24,462 nucleotides of DNA, taken from NCBI GenBank assembly GCA_002340515.1, contig DDMF01000129.1:32036-56497 (forward strand), in the 5' to 3' direction. Below are positions 7,810-16,324 of the stretch, one piece after another (position 1 is the first letter of the stretch; every line of letters starts with the position of its first letter). The stretch is from Rhodobacteraceae bacterium UBA2553 (GTDB taxonomy: Bacteria; Pseudomonadota; Alphaproteobacteria; Rhodobacterales; Rhodobacteraceae). The notes under the pieces are model-generated. The model saw only the letters and a list, made by a program, of their open reading frames with translations. It ran no database searches and was not told the origin of the DNA. Position numbers and translations under genes: made by a program.

Positions 7810-10185
7810 CTAAGGGTTAGGGAACTCTTTCAGCAATCCTGAGAGTATGTTCCTAGTTTCTTCGCTTTTGGTCAAAAGCCCCGAGTTGAACATTAACACA
7901 CCCTCTTGGGAGGGAGCGGTACTTCTTTCATTTGCCAGTATCAACTGGCTTATGGCCGGAATGTTACCCTCTTCGCCACCTAAAAGCTGTGACCACTCAC
8001 CACCACGCCAAGCTGCTTCATATTGCGCGGACTTGTCCTCCAACCGGCTGTAAATCTCGGAAGACAAGCGGTAGTCACCAGACATATTATACGCCTGCGC
8101 GCGAAGCCGCTCTGCGTCTTCGGTGGTCAATCCTGCGAGATACCCTAATGCAACATCTGGTTTCCGTTCCAAGAGTGCTATTTTTGCAAAATCCAGGCGC
8201 CGTGCTGCGTCTGGCACCGTCCCGGCAACATCCAGCAACATGCGCGCGTCCAGCGCAAAACCCAGATCAATAAGGCGTTCAGCAATGGCTATTCGCAACT
8301 CCTCATCCAAAGCATTGCGGTCAAATTCAGCCCCTACGGTGTAGCGCAAAAATTCATTGTTTGTTCCCTGATCAACCAGCTCTGATAAGATCATGTGGCG
8401 TAGATCCGCGACCTCGTTTTCGTTGTATTTGTGCTCGGCAACATCATTTCTAAATTCGGCAATCGCTGTCGCAAAATTACCATTGTTTGTAAGTGCTTGA
8501 ATTTGCGCAATCTCCAAATCAAGACCAAGTCGCGATCCCTGCTGCTCAAAGGCGAATGTTGACACAAGTTCTAGAATACGTTGCGGGACAACCTGCTTTT
8601 GAGACAAGCGTGCATTTACAATCTCTAAAGCTGCGGAAGGGGACAGACGTGTATCTTCATTCACAATTTCTGTGAGCCGGGTTTCTGCGAGTTGGGTCTC
8701 GCCTTGTTCCAGATCGATTTGCGCTTCTAGGTATTGGAACTCGGGGCCGTGATCACCCTCAGCACGGCCTAGAATATTACGTAGAGAAACCGCGGTCTGT
8801 GTGTCACCCACATCAAGAAACTTTTTGGCCAGACTCGGGCCGAGATGCCGCCGCAAGTGCAGAGGCAATTGAGAAAAAGATACAATTATCGCCCGGGTGT
8901 TGATCTCTTGTCCAGGGCGGAACTCAGGTTGCGCCAATGCGGCCCAAAGCGCTGTATTACCATCACAGCCCATTTGTGGAGAGTATTGATGCGATTCGAC
9001 TGCCGTCAGATCATCCATAATCTCAGACATTTGTGTTAAGCTGCCGGCGCCATCAATCAAGTTACCATAGCGATTGATCAATGCTTTTGCTTCAGCTCCA
9101 AAGGTAAGATAGACCAAGTGACGGACCAAGGCGGTTACCACTTCGGCGTCGGGCTGGTCAAACTCACCCAATAATCCAGATTTATGCTTCGCCAGATCCA
9201 CACCAACTTGGATCTCTCCACCCCAAGTCTCAATGGCATAATATTGGTCAGGTAAACAGGCGCCTCCCTCTTGTGTGGATAGAGTCACAGATTTTTGTAG
9301 TGCCGTTTCGCGATCAATAGATGTCTGAACGGCAACGTGAGCATTCGCATCCAAGTTTTCTATTGGATCAAATTCTGGAACTGGGGGGGGAGAGGGTGCC
9401 TCCACCTCCTTCGTCGGATGGGTAACGCGGTCCACTTCAGCTTCCAGAGTTGACAGATTCGCATCAATCAATCCCTGGGCTGCAGCACGGCCAATTTGCT
9501 CTATCAGAGCAAGCTCCGTTTCCTTTACTCGGTCTCCCGGATTTTGTTCGGCGAATACATTGCCAACAGTCTCCGCTTCATTTTGATTTGCCCCATGCAC
9601 AGCCCCGACATCAGAAATGCGTTGAGATTGGTCCTTAAAGCTATTTTCAGACGCCTCTTCATCCAAGATAAGCTGAGGTTTTTCGGTCATTGGGAAAAGC
9701 GGCAACCCGAGGCGTGCAGTTGATGTCGACAGGCCTTGAGGGCTGTTAACAATTTCCATCCTTGCATCTTCGATCAGCTTTGCGCCCGGTACATCGAGAA
9801 AGGCTTCGAAAATCTCTGTGTCGGGTGGCGCCAATCCAGAGATGATATCAATGACAATTTGTCCACCTGAGGCAACAAACGTCGCCGCATGGCAATTGCA
9901 ATCGGTGTCAATCAACAGCCGACCATCACCAAGGTCTTCAAGGTTCTTAATCCGCGTTCTCGGGATAAGAGAAAAAGCCTGTGATATATTAAATGTATAT
10001 TCTCGCTGGCTTAATCGTAGCTCATATCCTCGCTCGACGCGACCAAACCTCCATGCACCGGGGCTCTGGGTATAAACAACGAGTCGCGAAAACTTTTCAT
10101 GCTCGCCGGATTTCACCGTCAGTTGTTGTGACATGGCAAAATTTGCCGACAAAACCAGGAAAAATATTGAGCGTATTAGGGACAT
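7810..10185 (-). CDS. Large exported repeat protein of the flagellar cluster, function unknown
   Basis: A 791-residue protein with a signal peptide (MSLIRSIFFLVLSANFAMSQ, cut near residue 20). Residues 20-115 form a beta-rich domain (LTVKSGEHEKFSRLVVYTQ, then GDGRLLIDTDCNCHAATF) that reminds one of AMIN-like periplasmic domains. An acidic, Pro-rich linker follows around 170-290. The rest, to the end, is helical with Ala/Leu-rich repeating pairs (GDTQTAVSLRNIL, GETQLAETRLTEI, LGFALDARMLL, KPDVALGYLAGL) like TPR repeats. It overlaps the motA stop by one base (TAATG) and is thus coupled to the stator gene. I recognise it as a type of gene that sits beside motA in Rhodobacterales but cannot name it. 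A periplasmic stator- or motor-linked scaffold role is only a guess from coupling and export. Confidence 0.75.
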   Translation of the reverse strand: MSLIRSIFFLVLSANFAMSQQLTVKSGEHEKFSRLVVYTQSPGAWRFGRVERGYELRLSQREYTFNISQAFSLIPRTRIKNLEDLGDGRLLIDTDCNCHAATFVASGGQIVIDIISGLAPPDTEIFEAFLDVPGAKLIEDARMEIVNSPQGLSTSTARLGLPLFPMTEKPQLILDEEASENSFKDQSQRISDVGAVHGANQNEAETVGNVFAEQNPGDRVKETELALIEQIGRAAAQGLIDANLSTLEAEVDRVTHPTKEVEAPSPPPVPEFDPIENLDANAHVAVQTSIDRETALQKSVTLSTQEGGACLPDQYYAIETWGGEIQVGVDLAKHKSGLLGEFDQPDAEVVTALVRHLVYLTFGAEAKALINRYGNLIDGAGSLTQMSEIMDDLTAVESHQYSPQMGCDGNTALWAALAQPEFRPGQEINTRAIIVSFSQLPLHLRRHLGPSLAKKFLDVGDTQTAVSLRNILGRAEGDHGPEFQYLEAQIDLEQGETQLAETRLTEIVNEDTRLSPSAALEIVNARLSQKQVVPQRILELVSTFAFEQQGSRLGLDLEIAQIQALTNNGNFATAIAEFRNDVAEHKYNENEVADLRHMILSELVDQGTNNEFLRYTVGAEFDRNALDEELRIAIAERLIDLGFALDARMLLDVAGTVPDAARRLDFAKIALLERKPDVALGYLAGLTTEDAERLRAQAYNMSGDYRLSSEIYSRLEDKSAQYEAAWRGGEWSQLLGGEEGNIPAISQLILANERSTAPSQEGVLMFNSGLLTKSEETRNILSGLLKEFPNP

Positions 10186-11054
10186 TATGCTGCCGCTTTC
10201 TTCACTTCCTTCAAGGCTTCTTCAAGTTCTGAATAGCTCGGGCGGCAATGACCTGGGGTGTTCTGTCGACCAACCTCAATACAAATATTGACGGAGTGAT
10301 TGTATAAGTTTGCGACCAGAACCTCTCGGATCAGTTGATAAAAATGGGCATCATCTTCGACAACAGTTTTTACCTTTGACGAAAAAGGGGCCATAAGGCC
10401 GTACGCCAAAAACACCCCCAAAAATGTTCCGACCAAAGCACCACCAATCATCTTACCTAAAATTTCAGGCGGCTGGTCAATCGAACCCATTGTCTTGATC
10501 ACACCAAGAACAGCAGCAACAATTCCCAGCGCCGGCAATCCATCTGCGATGGCTTGCATCGCGTGACTGGAATGAAGTGCGTGGTGGAGGTTGGCCTCCA
10601 TCCGCTTTTCCAAGACTTCTTCTACTTGGTGCGGATCATCGTAATTCATCGAGGCCGATCGCAGCGTGTCGCAAATCAGTTCAATCGCCTCTTTGTCGGC
10701 AAGAATTTTTGGATAGCGCGAAAAGATCACGCTTTCTTCTGGGTTTTCGATGTGCTCTTCAAGCGCGACCGCATTTTGTCGCGCCTGTCTGATCAGCTCA
10801 AACAACAAGCACAAAAGCTCCTTATAGTCGCCATGCGTCCATTTTGGCCCTTTGAATACTTTCCCGACGTCTTTGAGCGTATGTTTGATAGCGGGCACAT
10901 CATTTGAAATAACAAATGCACCTGCGGCTGCGCCCCCAATCATAGTAAACTCAAAAGGAAGGGATTTCAGGATGATACCCATCTTCCCACCTGCAGCAAG
11001 GTAGCCACCGAACACCATAACAAAAATCAGTGCAATACCAATAATCCCGACCAT
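10185..11054 (-). CDS. motA: Flagellar motor stator protein MotA
   Basis: MotA is the inner-membrane stator subunit that, with MotB, couples ion flow to torque. The 289-residue product has the usual four membrane segments (about 2-22, 33-52, 170-190, 205-222), a large cytoplasmic loop with the charged RMEANLHHALHSSHAM segment, and the family's LPALGIVAAVLGVIKTMG and GALVGTFLGVFLAYG helices. The start has a good ribosome binding site (GGAG, 8 bases away). motB, normally next to motA, is absent; the following coupled gene instead encodes an exported repeat protein. The residues around TMGSIDQPPEILGKMIGGALVG are typical of the proton-driven group, but this is judged by eye. Confidence 0.96.
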   Translation of the reverse strand: MVGIIGIALIFVMVFGGYLAAGGKMGIILKSLPFEFTMIGGAAAGAFVISNDVPAIKHTLKDVGKVFKGPKWTHGDYKELLCLLFELIRQARQNAVALEEHIENPEESVIFSRYPKILADKEAIELICDTLRSASMNYDDPHQVEEVLEKRMEANLHHALHSSHAMQAIADGLPALGIVAAVLGVIKTMGSIDQPPEILGKMIGGALVGTFLGVFLAYGLMAPFSSKVKTVVEDDAHFYQLIREVLVANLYNHSVNICIEVGRQNTPGHCRPSYSELEEALKEVKKAAA

Positions 11055-11129
11055 TTAGCAGTCTCCTTACAGCGTGTTCAGTAACTTGAATGCTGCCAAA
11101 ATTGGGTTAAAAAACCGTGCCATATTTTA

Positions 11130-11789
11130 TCAATTCGTGGGAACATTTGCATTTCGGCCCGCCAAAATTACGCTGATCGCATAGGCCTTTTGGGGATCAA
11201 GTCCAGCCATGATCTGTGCGGCAGATTCAGATCGCATTCGCCCTAAAAACCCAGCGGCAAATTGTGGATCCATCTGGGCAAAAAGTGGAATTGCCTGTTT
11301 TGCCTTCATACTCTCATAAACCTGCGTCAGCTGGCTCAAATCATTCTCGGCTGCGCCATTCGCTAACGCCATTGTCGCCTTTAGCGAGTTTTCTGCGTCG
11401 ACAAGTGCCGCTAAATTTATTTGGATTTGGCTTTCAGCAACACTTAGTGCCTGCAATCTGTCTTGCAACGCGCCTTCTCGTTCTTTCAGTGCTTCCTCAC
11501 GCTCATGAAGAACGGCCAACACACGAGCGATATCATCTTCTGTTTCGCAGGTGGCCTCGTTCGTCATAGGTACATTGGATGGGTCCACTAATGACGCCAC
11601 CTCCTTAGCAATCGCTACCCCATGGTCGCCCAAACGGAGCACCCCTGACGTAACAAACAACGCGGCAATAACCCACAACGCGCTTCGGCTTGTCGGCTTT
11701 CTTGACCGCTCCTTTTTTGCTTTTAAGGGCCGATCCGCATGCTTTTCTTGACCGGGCGCGTTCGTTTTTTCTTTTTTCCCAAACATCAT
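11130..11789 (-). CDS. MotE-like flagellar chaperone with MgtE-N-type domain
   Basis: A 219-residue protein with a very basic N-terminus (about 15 Lys/Arg in residues 4-36), one membrane segment (about 38-60), a coiled coil (REEALKEREGALQDRLQALS, about 93-125) and a C-terminal MgtE-N-like module (IPLFAQMDPQFAAGFLGRMR, AAQIMAGLDPQKA). This is the layout of MotE, a periplasmic chaperone that in Sinorhizobium stabilises the motility protein MotC; the same module is common in alphaproteobacterial flagellar clusters. Two adjacent ATGs start the frame; the first overlaps the upstream gene stop by four bases. No motC is visible, so the client may be the exported 791-residue protein two genes on, which is an inference. 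Confidence 0.8.
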   Translation of the reverse strand: MMFGKKEKTNAPGQEKHADRPLKAKKERSRKPTSRSALWVIAALFVTSGVLRLGDHGVAIAKEVASLVDPSNVPMTNEATCETEDDIARVLAVLHEREEALKEREGALQDRLQALSVAESQIQINLAALVDAENSLKATMALANGAAENDLSQLTQVYESMKAKQAIPLFAQMDPQFAAGFLGRMRSESAAQIMAGLDPQKAYAISVILAGRNANVPTN

Positions 11790-12223
11790 TCGGCTGCCTC
11801 TAGATGCTTATGTCTGTGGCTTAAGAAGACTGGAACCTGAACCGAAAGATCCGTCTCAGGCCTTGTTTGCACCATCTCTGTATCTAGTTCTGGCTCAGGT
11901 TCACGGGGTGCAGCCGCTTCATGAGCAGGCGCTGCTTCCTCTGGCAAATCATGTAAACTTGCCATCATCAGCTCGAGCTTTCTCGAAGCGGCTTCTGCAC
12001 GCTGGGTAAGGTCCCCCAGTTGCTCAGCACTTTTTCCCGCCGCAGATTGCGCCTTAATCAGGGTTTTTGTCATATCGTCAACTTGAGCAGAAAGCACGGC
12101 AACAGCGCCACCCATCCCATTTTGCAGATTGTTGAACCGCTTAAGCCGGCGCGACAATACGATGCAATAAATCGCTGCACCAAGAGCGCCTGCCGCCAAA
12201 AGGGTGTCCGCGATAAGGTCCAT
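11786..12223 (-). CDS. PflI/DUF6468-like flagellar membrane protein
   Basis: A small protein of about 145 residues: one N-terminal membrane segment (DLIADTLLAAGALGAAIYCIVL), a basic stop (SRRLKRF), then a helical, coiled-coil-like region (VLSAQVDDMTKTLIKAQSAA) and an acidic Pro/Glu-rich tail. I place it with the DUF6468/PflI-type proteins that sit beside fliL in alphaproteobacteria; PflI of Caulobacter helps place the flagellum at the pole. This is by layout and position, not by search. The ATG at 12223 is chosen because GGAGGG lies 7 bases before it; ATGs at 12229 and 12238 are also in frame, but the binding site would lie inside or against them. It overlaps the MotE-like gene by four bases. 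Confidence 0.7.
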   Translation of the reverse strand: MDLIADTLLAAGALGAAIYCIVLSRRLKRFNNLQNGMGGAVAVLSAQVDDMTKTLIKAQSAAGKSAEQLGDLTQRAEAASRKLELMMASLHDLPEEAAPAHEAAAPREPEPELDTEMVQTRPETDLSVQVPVFLSHRHKHLEAAE

Positions 12224-12241
12224 ATTCATTCCCTCCATGGC

Positions 12242-12748
12242 TCAGTTCAGCACAAATTCTAAGATTAAAAGATCCCGTACCCGACCTTCACCAGTGACCA
12301 GTTGAATTCGGCGCAGCATCTGCGCACGCAACATGATCAAGGCACCAGGATCCTCAAGGTTGCGAATTTCCACTGCGCGCAAATAGGAATTCAACACATC
12401 CAAAACGCGCGGTTTCAGGCCTTCAACATCCTTAAGATTGTTCGGTTCAACTTCTAAAGACGCGCGGAAACGGAGATGCTTATTGCTGGCCGTTCGCCCT
12501 AGCGAAATTACAAGCGGATCTAGGTCCACATAAGCCACAGGCGGAAGGTCCAGAACAATTTCAGATGCCTCGCTCTCTGGGCCATGCCCATCTTCTGAAG
12601 CTGGTGCGAGTAGCATCCCTGAATATACCGCAAAAAAACCTCCGCCGCCGAGAGCGAGCGCAAGTACCAGGCCAATGATAAGGCCCTTCTTGGATTTTTT
12701 CTTTGGCGCATCTTCTTCGCCATCTACCGGTTCTTCAGCTTCTGCCAT
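12242..12748 (-). CDS. fliL: Flagellar basal body-associated protein FliL
   Basis: FliL is a single-pass inner-membrane protein that surrounds and supports the stator. The 168-residue product has an acidic start, a KKKSKK patch, one membrane segment (about 22-44, GLIIGLVLALALGGGGFF), a linker and the FliL periplasmic domain with VAYVDLDPLVISL, LRFRASLEVE and the C-terminal GEGRVRDLLILEFVLN, which carries the RDLL/I-F ending typical of the family. It is the first gene of the minus-strand flagellar block and shares its upstream region with fliF. Length and motifs are normal. Confidence 0.95.
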   Translation of the reverse strand: MAEAEEPVDGEEDAPKKKSKKGLIIGLVLALALGGGGFFAVYSGMLLAPASEDGHGPESEASEIVLDLPPVAYVDLDPLVISLGRTASNKHLRFRASLEVEPNNLKDVEGLKPRVLDVLNSYLRAVEIRNLEDPGALIMLRAQMLRRIQLVTGEGRVRDLLILEFVLN

Positions 12749-12874
12749 TTCATCACCAGAAATTTTTTCCTCGAATCGTTATAGACCGGCGGGCACTAAC
12801 CGATTGTTAAGGCCGTTCGTAGAAAACTGTTTGAGTGACGGGGGCAGAAGCCCGCTCGTAGAAGGAGTTACGTC
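12749..12874. promoter_or_regulatory. Divergent fliL/fliF control region with a CtrA-like box
   Basis: This 126-base gap separates the two divergent flagellar transcripts. At 12796-12810 the plus strand reads CTAA-N7-TTAA, one mismatch from the CtrA consensus and the same form as the site at 7764-7778. GAAGGAG at 12861-12867 is the ribosome binding site of fliF. I saw no convincing sigma-54 or sigma-28 element. Confidence 0.5.
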
Positions 12875-14566
12875 TTGCAGCAGATCCTTTCTGTCTGGTC
12901 CATATTGGACGCACGAAAAAAGATAGTCGTTGCCCTTGCTACACTGGCAATGTTCGCGGCGGTGCTGGGTATATCTCGGATGGCCAGCCAACCCTCGATG
13001 GACTTGCTTTACGCAGGCCTCGAATCAAGTGCCGCTGGTGAAGTTGTCAAAACTTTAGAAGCTCGCGGTGCGGAATTTGAGGTGCGCGGCGGGGCGATTT
13101 ACGTCAACAGCACCCAGCGGGATAGTCTGCGAATGACGTTGGCAAGTGATGGCTTGCCGACAAATTCATCTCGTGGGTATGAGTTACTTGACGGCTTATC
13201 TGGATTTGGAACGACGTCACAGATGTTTGATGCGGCTTATTGGCGTGCCAAAGAAGGTGAGCTTGCGCGCACAATTGTTTCAAGCCCGTTTGTGCAAAAT
13301 GCGCGGGTACACATTGCCCAAGCCGCCCAGCAAGGGTTGCGCGCGCGCGCAAAACCGACCGCCTCAGTCACAATAACTACTTCGACCGGAAATATCTCCG
13401 GCTCACAAGCAAAAGCCTTTAAATACCTTGTCTCATCGGCTGTTCCAGGTTTGGCGCCAGAAGACGTATCCGTCATCGACAGTCGCGGCGGACTGGTTAC
13501 CGCAGGAGATGATGGCGAGGCCGCGCAAAACACTGCAGGCGATAAAGCGGATGTTCTGAAAGCCAGCATTCAAAACCTGTTGGAAGCTAGAGTTGGTGTT
13601 GGCAACGCAGTTGTCGAACTAAGTTTGGAAACCGCGACGGAACGCGAATCAATCCTTGAGAAAACATTTGATCCCAACGGACGCGTCGCCATTTCAACCG
13701 AGACACAGGAAAACACGAGCCAAAGTTCTGATTCAGGTGTAGGTGGTGTCACTGTCGCCTCCAATCTCCCGGATGGCGCAGGCAGCGGCGGGGAGAACTC
13801 CTCTTCCGCGCAAAACAGCGAAACCCGCGAGCGGGTCAATTATGAAGTCTCAGAAACAACACGCGAAATCATCCGCGCGCCCGGTGCCACCAAACGTATC
13901 ACTGTTGCTGTGTTGGTTGATGGGATTCGCAGCGTCACTGAAGCTGGCGAAGAGGTTTGGTCACCGCGTCCCGAAGAAGAGCTCGCCAGTCTGAAAGATC
14001 TTGTGGCATCCGCCATCGGATTTGATGAAGCACGGGGTGACACAATCACCCTAAAAACAATGGAGTTTGAACCCTTACCGTTAGAAGGGACAGTTGCCGA
14101 AGTTGGCTTTCTGCAAAGCTTACATCTTGATCTCATGTCCATTTTTCAGCTGGTGGTTCTGGCAAGTGTTTCACTGATCCTGGGGCTGTTTGTTCTAAGG
14201 CCGATCCTTGGAAGTACGGCAAACAATACACGAGTGTCACAGGCTGCGCATTCATTACCCGGCCCGCAACTGCCTGCGAACATGTCACCCACAACCATGG
14301 AGGCACCTGCTTCGTCCAGCAGCCCTGAGCCAATTCAATTTAATACCGACTTCGCAGACATGCCTTCACTTACGGGTGAAATCGACGACGGGGAGTTTTC
14401 ACCGCCACAAATGTCAGTGGTTTCGGACATCGACTTTGATGATGATTTGGGAGGCATGGGCGCTCAGGACCCTGTTCAGCGCCTGCGCGACTTAATTGAA
14501 GAGCGTCAGAGTGAAACCATCGAGATTCTTCGCGGATGGATGGAAGATGAAGAGGAGACCGCTTGA
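12875..14566 (+). CDS. fliF: Flagellar MS-ring protein FliF
   Basis: FliF builds the MS ring in the inner membrane, the base on which the rotor and export gate assemble. The 563-residue product has membrane segments near residues 16-35 and 416-440, the ring-building motif 1 region (LLYAGLESSAAGEVVKTLEA), GELARTIVSSPFVQNARVHIA, a low-complexity Ser/Gly/Asn periplasmic insert around 285-320, and a C-terminal acidic helix (RLRDLIEERQSETIEILRGW) of the type that binds FliG. The start is TTG at 12875, supported by GAAGGAG 7 bases upstream and by the N-terminal MQQILSVW start common in this family. It overlaps fliH by four bases. fliG, usually next, is missing here. Confidence 0.96.
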   Translation: MQQILSVWSILDARKKIVVALATLAMFAAVLGISRMASQPSMDLLYAGLESSAAGEVVKTLEARGAEFEVRGGAIYVNSTQRDSLRMTLASDGLPTNSSRGYELLDGLSGFGTTSQMFDAAYWRAKEGELARTIVSSPFVQNARVHIAQAAQQGLRARAKPTASVTITTSTGNISGSQAKAFKYLVSSAVPGLAPEDVSVIDSRGGLVTAGDDGEAAQNTAGDKADVLKASIQNLLEARVGVGNAVVELSLETATERESILEKTFDPNGRVAISTETQENTSQSSDSGVGGVTVASNLPDGAGSGGENSSSAQNSETRERVNYEVSETTREIIRAPGATKRITVAVLVDGIRSVTEAGEEVWSPRPEEELASLKDLVASAIGFDEARGDTITLKTMEFEPLPLEGTVAEVGFLQSLHLDLMSIFQLVVLASVSLILGLFVLRPILGSTANNTRVSQAAHSLPGPQLPANMSPTTMEAPASSSSPEPIQFNTDFADMPSLTGEIDDGEFSPPQMSVVSDIDFDDDLGGMGAQDPVQRLRDLIEERQSETIEILRGWMEDEEETA

Positions 14567-15180
14567 TGTCTCGACTGTTCCGCCTTGAAGAATTTGATAT
14601 TCCAACCAAACAAATGCCGCAACAGGCGCAACCATCTGCGCCTGTCATCTCAAGCGACGATCTAGAGAAGGCCCGGCTGGCTGGATATGAAACCGGTTAT
14701 CAAGCGGGATGGGATGACGCCGCCAAAACAGATGACAATGATCGAAACCGGATTGGCGCAGAATTCGCGCGAAACTTGCAGGATCTAGGTTTCACATTTC
14801 ACGAGGCCAGAAGTCATGTGATGCAGTCGCTAGAGCCTTTGCTGGCGAGCATGGTCGCCAAGGTTCTCCCGAAACTCATCTCTGGCACGATTGGTCAGGC
14901 AATTGTCGAGGAGCTATTGCCACTTGCTGCTGACGCTGCGGACACGCCAATCCAAGTCATTGTCTATCCGCAGGGTCGCGAGACCCTAGAGCAGCTTTTG
15001 GCACAGAACAACACGATCCCCGTTGAACTTGTCGAAGAAGAATCCCTAGCCGAAGGGCAAGTCTATATCCGCATGGGACAGACCGAAAAGCAAATTGATC
15101 TGAGCGGCGCCGTCCAAAGAATTGGCGAGGCAATTTCTGGTCTTTATGAAATCAATGAAAGGGCCCAAAATCATGGCTGA
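14563..15180 (+). CDS. fliH: FliH-like regulator of the flagellar export ATPase
   Basis: The 205-residue product has the Gly-spaced helical motif typical of FliH (GYETGYQAGWDDAA, residues about 40-53), which packs its dimer, then a helical stretch (FHEARSHVMQSLEPLLASMVAKVLPKL) and a C-terminal domain (IQVIVYPQGRETLEQLL) that matches the ATPase-binding part of FliH/SctL. FliH holds the FliI ATPase at the export gate and links it to FliN. Its ATG overlaps the fliF stop (ATGA) and its end overlaps fliN by 8 bases, so the three are coupled. fliI is not in the window. Confidence 0.85.
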   Translation: MMSRLFRLEEFDIPTKQMPQQAQPSAPVISSDDLEKARLAGYETGYQAGWDDAAKTDDNDRNRIGAEFARNLQDLGFTFHEARSHVMQSLEPLLASMVAKVLPKLISGTIGQAIVEELLPLAADAADTPIQVIVYPQGRETLEQLLAQNNTIPVELVEEESLAEGQVYIRMGQTEKQIDLSGAVQRIGEAISGLYEINERAQNHG

Positions 15181-15454
15181 CGAATTTCAAGACAACACAC
15201 ATTCCAGCCCGTTCACCCAGGTTCCAATTGAAATTACGATTTCTGTTGGCAAGGCCAGACCCACGGTAAGAGAGTTGCTGCGCCTAAAAAATGACAGCAT
15301 TCTACCTTTGGACAAAAAGGTGGAGGATCCCGTTGAGCTTTACGTTGGCGACAAGTTAATCGCACGAGGCGAGCTTGAAGAAATTGAGGGCGATCCGAAC
15401 GGTCGACTTGCAGTACGGTTGACAGAAGTCGCAGACCTGACGTCAGGGCTGTAG
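15173..15454 (+). CDS. fliN: Flagellar C-ring protein FliN
   Basis: A 93-residue SpoA-domain protein forming the lower C ring. The region from VPIEITISVGKARPTVRELL through LPLDKKVEDPVELYVGDKLI to GRLAVRLTEV is the classic FliN core. ATG at 15173 is chosen because GAAAGGG lies about 9 bases upstream and because the residues before it (encoded inside fliH) are not FliN-like; an in-frame ATG at 15155 is possible. It overlaps fliH by 8 bases and lies 3 bases before fliP. Confidence 0.95.
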   Translation: MADEFQDNTHSSPFTQVPIEITISVGKARPTVRELLRLKNDSILPLDKKVEDPVELYVGDKLIARGELEEIEGDPNGRLAVRLTEVADLTSGL

Positions 15455-15457
15455 TAA

Positions 15458-16207
15458 ATGCCAAACCGTTTCGATCTTTCTACGCCCATATCGGCACTTC
15501 TTATTTTGGCCGTTTTTATTGCCGTTCCCACCCTTTCGTTCGCGCAAGATATTTCTCTAAATCTTGGCTCAGAGGGATCTCTCGCCACACGATCAATCCA
15601 ACTCATGGTGTTGATCACATTGCTCAGCCTGGTTCCGGGCTTGGCTGTTATGGTGACATGTTTCCCGTTTATCGTGACTGTTCTTTCAATTCTGAGACAA
15701 GCCATTGGGCTACAACAATCGCCCCCAAATATGCTGATTATCAGTCTGGCGCTTTTCCTCACCTACTTCGTTATGGAACCCGTTTTTACGGAAGCATGGC
15801 AGGTTGGCGCACAGCCCTTCACACAAGGTGAGCTGGAGCTGGAGCCCGCATTTTCCGCTGCAATGGAGCCTTTTCGCATCTTCATGGCCAATCGAATCGA
15901 CCCCGATACCTTTGCGCATCTCGCGGAGCTGAGACCGGAGTACAGCGGTGACCCCGCAGCCACCTCCCCTCTCTCCATCCTCGTTCCATCCTTCCTTTTG
16001 TCAGAGATCGAGCGTGCCTTTCAAATTGGATTTTTGGTCTTCCTCCCATTTCTCATCATCGACCTAGTTGTCGCTGCAATTCTCATGTCGATGGGGATGA
16101 TGATGGTGCCACCAGCAATTGTCTCACTGCCATTCAAACTTGCATTTTTTGTTGTAGCGGATGGGTGGAGCTTGATTTCAAGCGCCTTGGTAAGAAGCTA
16201 CTTTTAA
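15458..16207 (+). CDS. fliP: Flagellar export-gate protein FliP
   Basis: FliP is the main subunit of the export-gate pore. The 249-residue product starts with a cleavable signal peptide (to about residue 29, SFAQD), as is usual for FliP, followed by membrane segments and the hallmark PFIVTVLSILRQAIGLQQSP, the MEPVFTEAW stretch and the second signature SEIERAFQIGFLVFLPFLII near 185-205. It is the last gene of the fliF-fliH-fliN-fliP run and is followed by a terminator and then the edge of the accessory island. Confidence 0.97.
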   Translation: MPNRFDLSTPISALLILAVFIAVPTLSFAQDISLNLGSEGSLATRSIQLMVLITLLSLVPGLAVMVTCFPFIVTVLSILRQAIGLQQSPPNMLIISLALFLTYFVMEPVFTEAWQVGAQPFTQGELELEPAFSAAMEPFRIFMANRIDPDTFAHLAELRPEYSGDPAATSPLSILVPSFLLSEIERAFQIGFLVFLPFLIIDLVVAAILMSMGMMMVPPAIVSLPFKLAFFVVADGWSLISSALVRSYF

Positions 16208-16281
16208 CATCTGAGAGCACCTATATTGCCCCAACGTCTGCACCTGTGATTGGCGAAAATAGCTTAGCCCAAATGAAAAAT

Positions 16282-16305
16282 GGCCGCCTTAAGGCGACCT
16301 TTTTT
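16282..16305. terminator. Bidirectional terminator after fliP
   Basis: GGCCGCC-TTAA-GGCGACC forms a 7-bp stem with one mismatch, followed by TTTTTT on the plus strand; on the minus strand the same stem is followed by ATTTTTC. A second small hairpin, CCTGA-GCAA-TCAGG, is at 16307-16320. It ends the fliP transcript and could also end a minus-strand transcript coming from the tRNA-like piece or the island. Confidence 0.75.
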
Positions 16306-16324
16306 ACCTGAGCAATCAGGAATT

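Noticed and set aside
11103..11122. Sigma-54-like TGGCAC element upstream of motA on the minus strand
   Set aside because: The -24 half is present, but the GC of the -12 half is missing (TTTTTAA follows), so it is probably chance.
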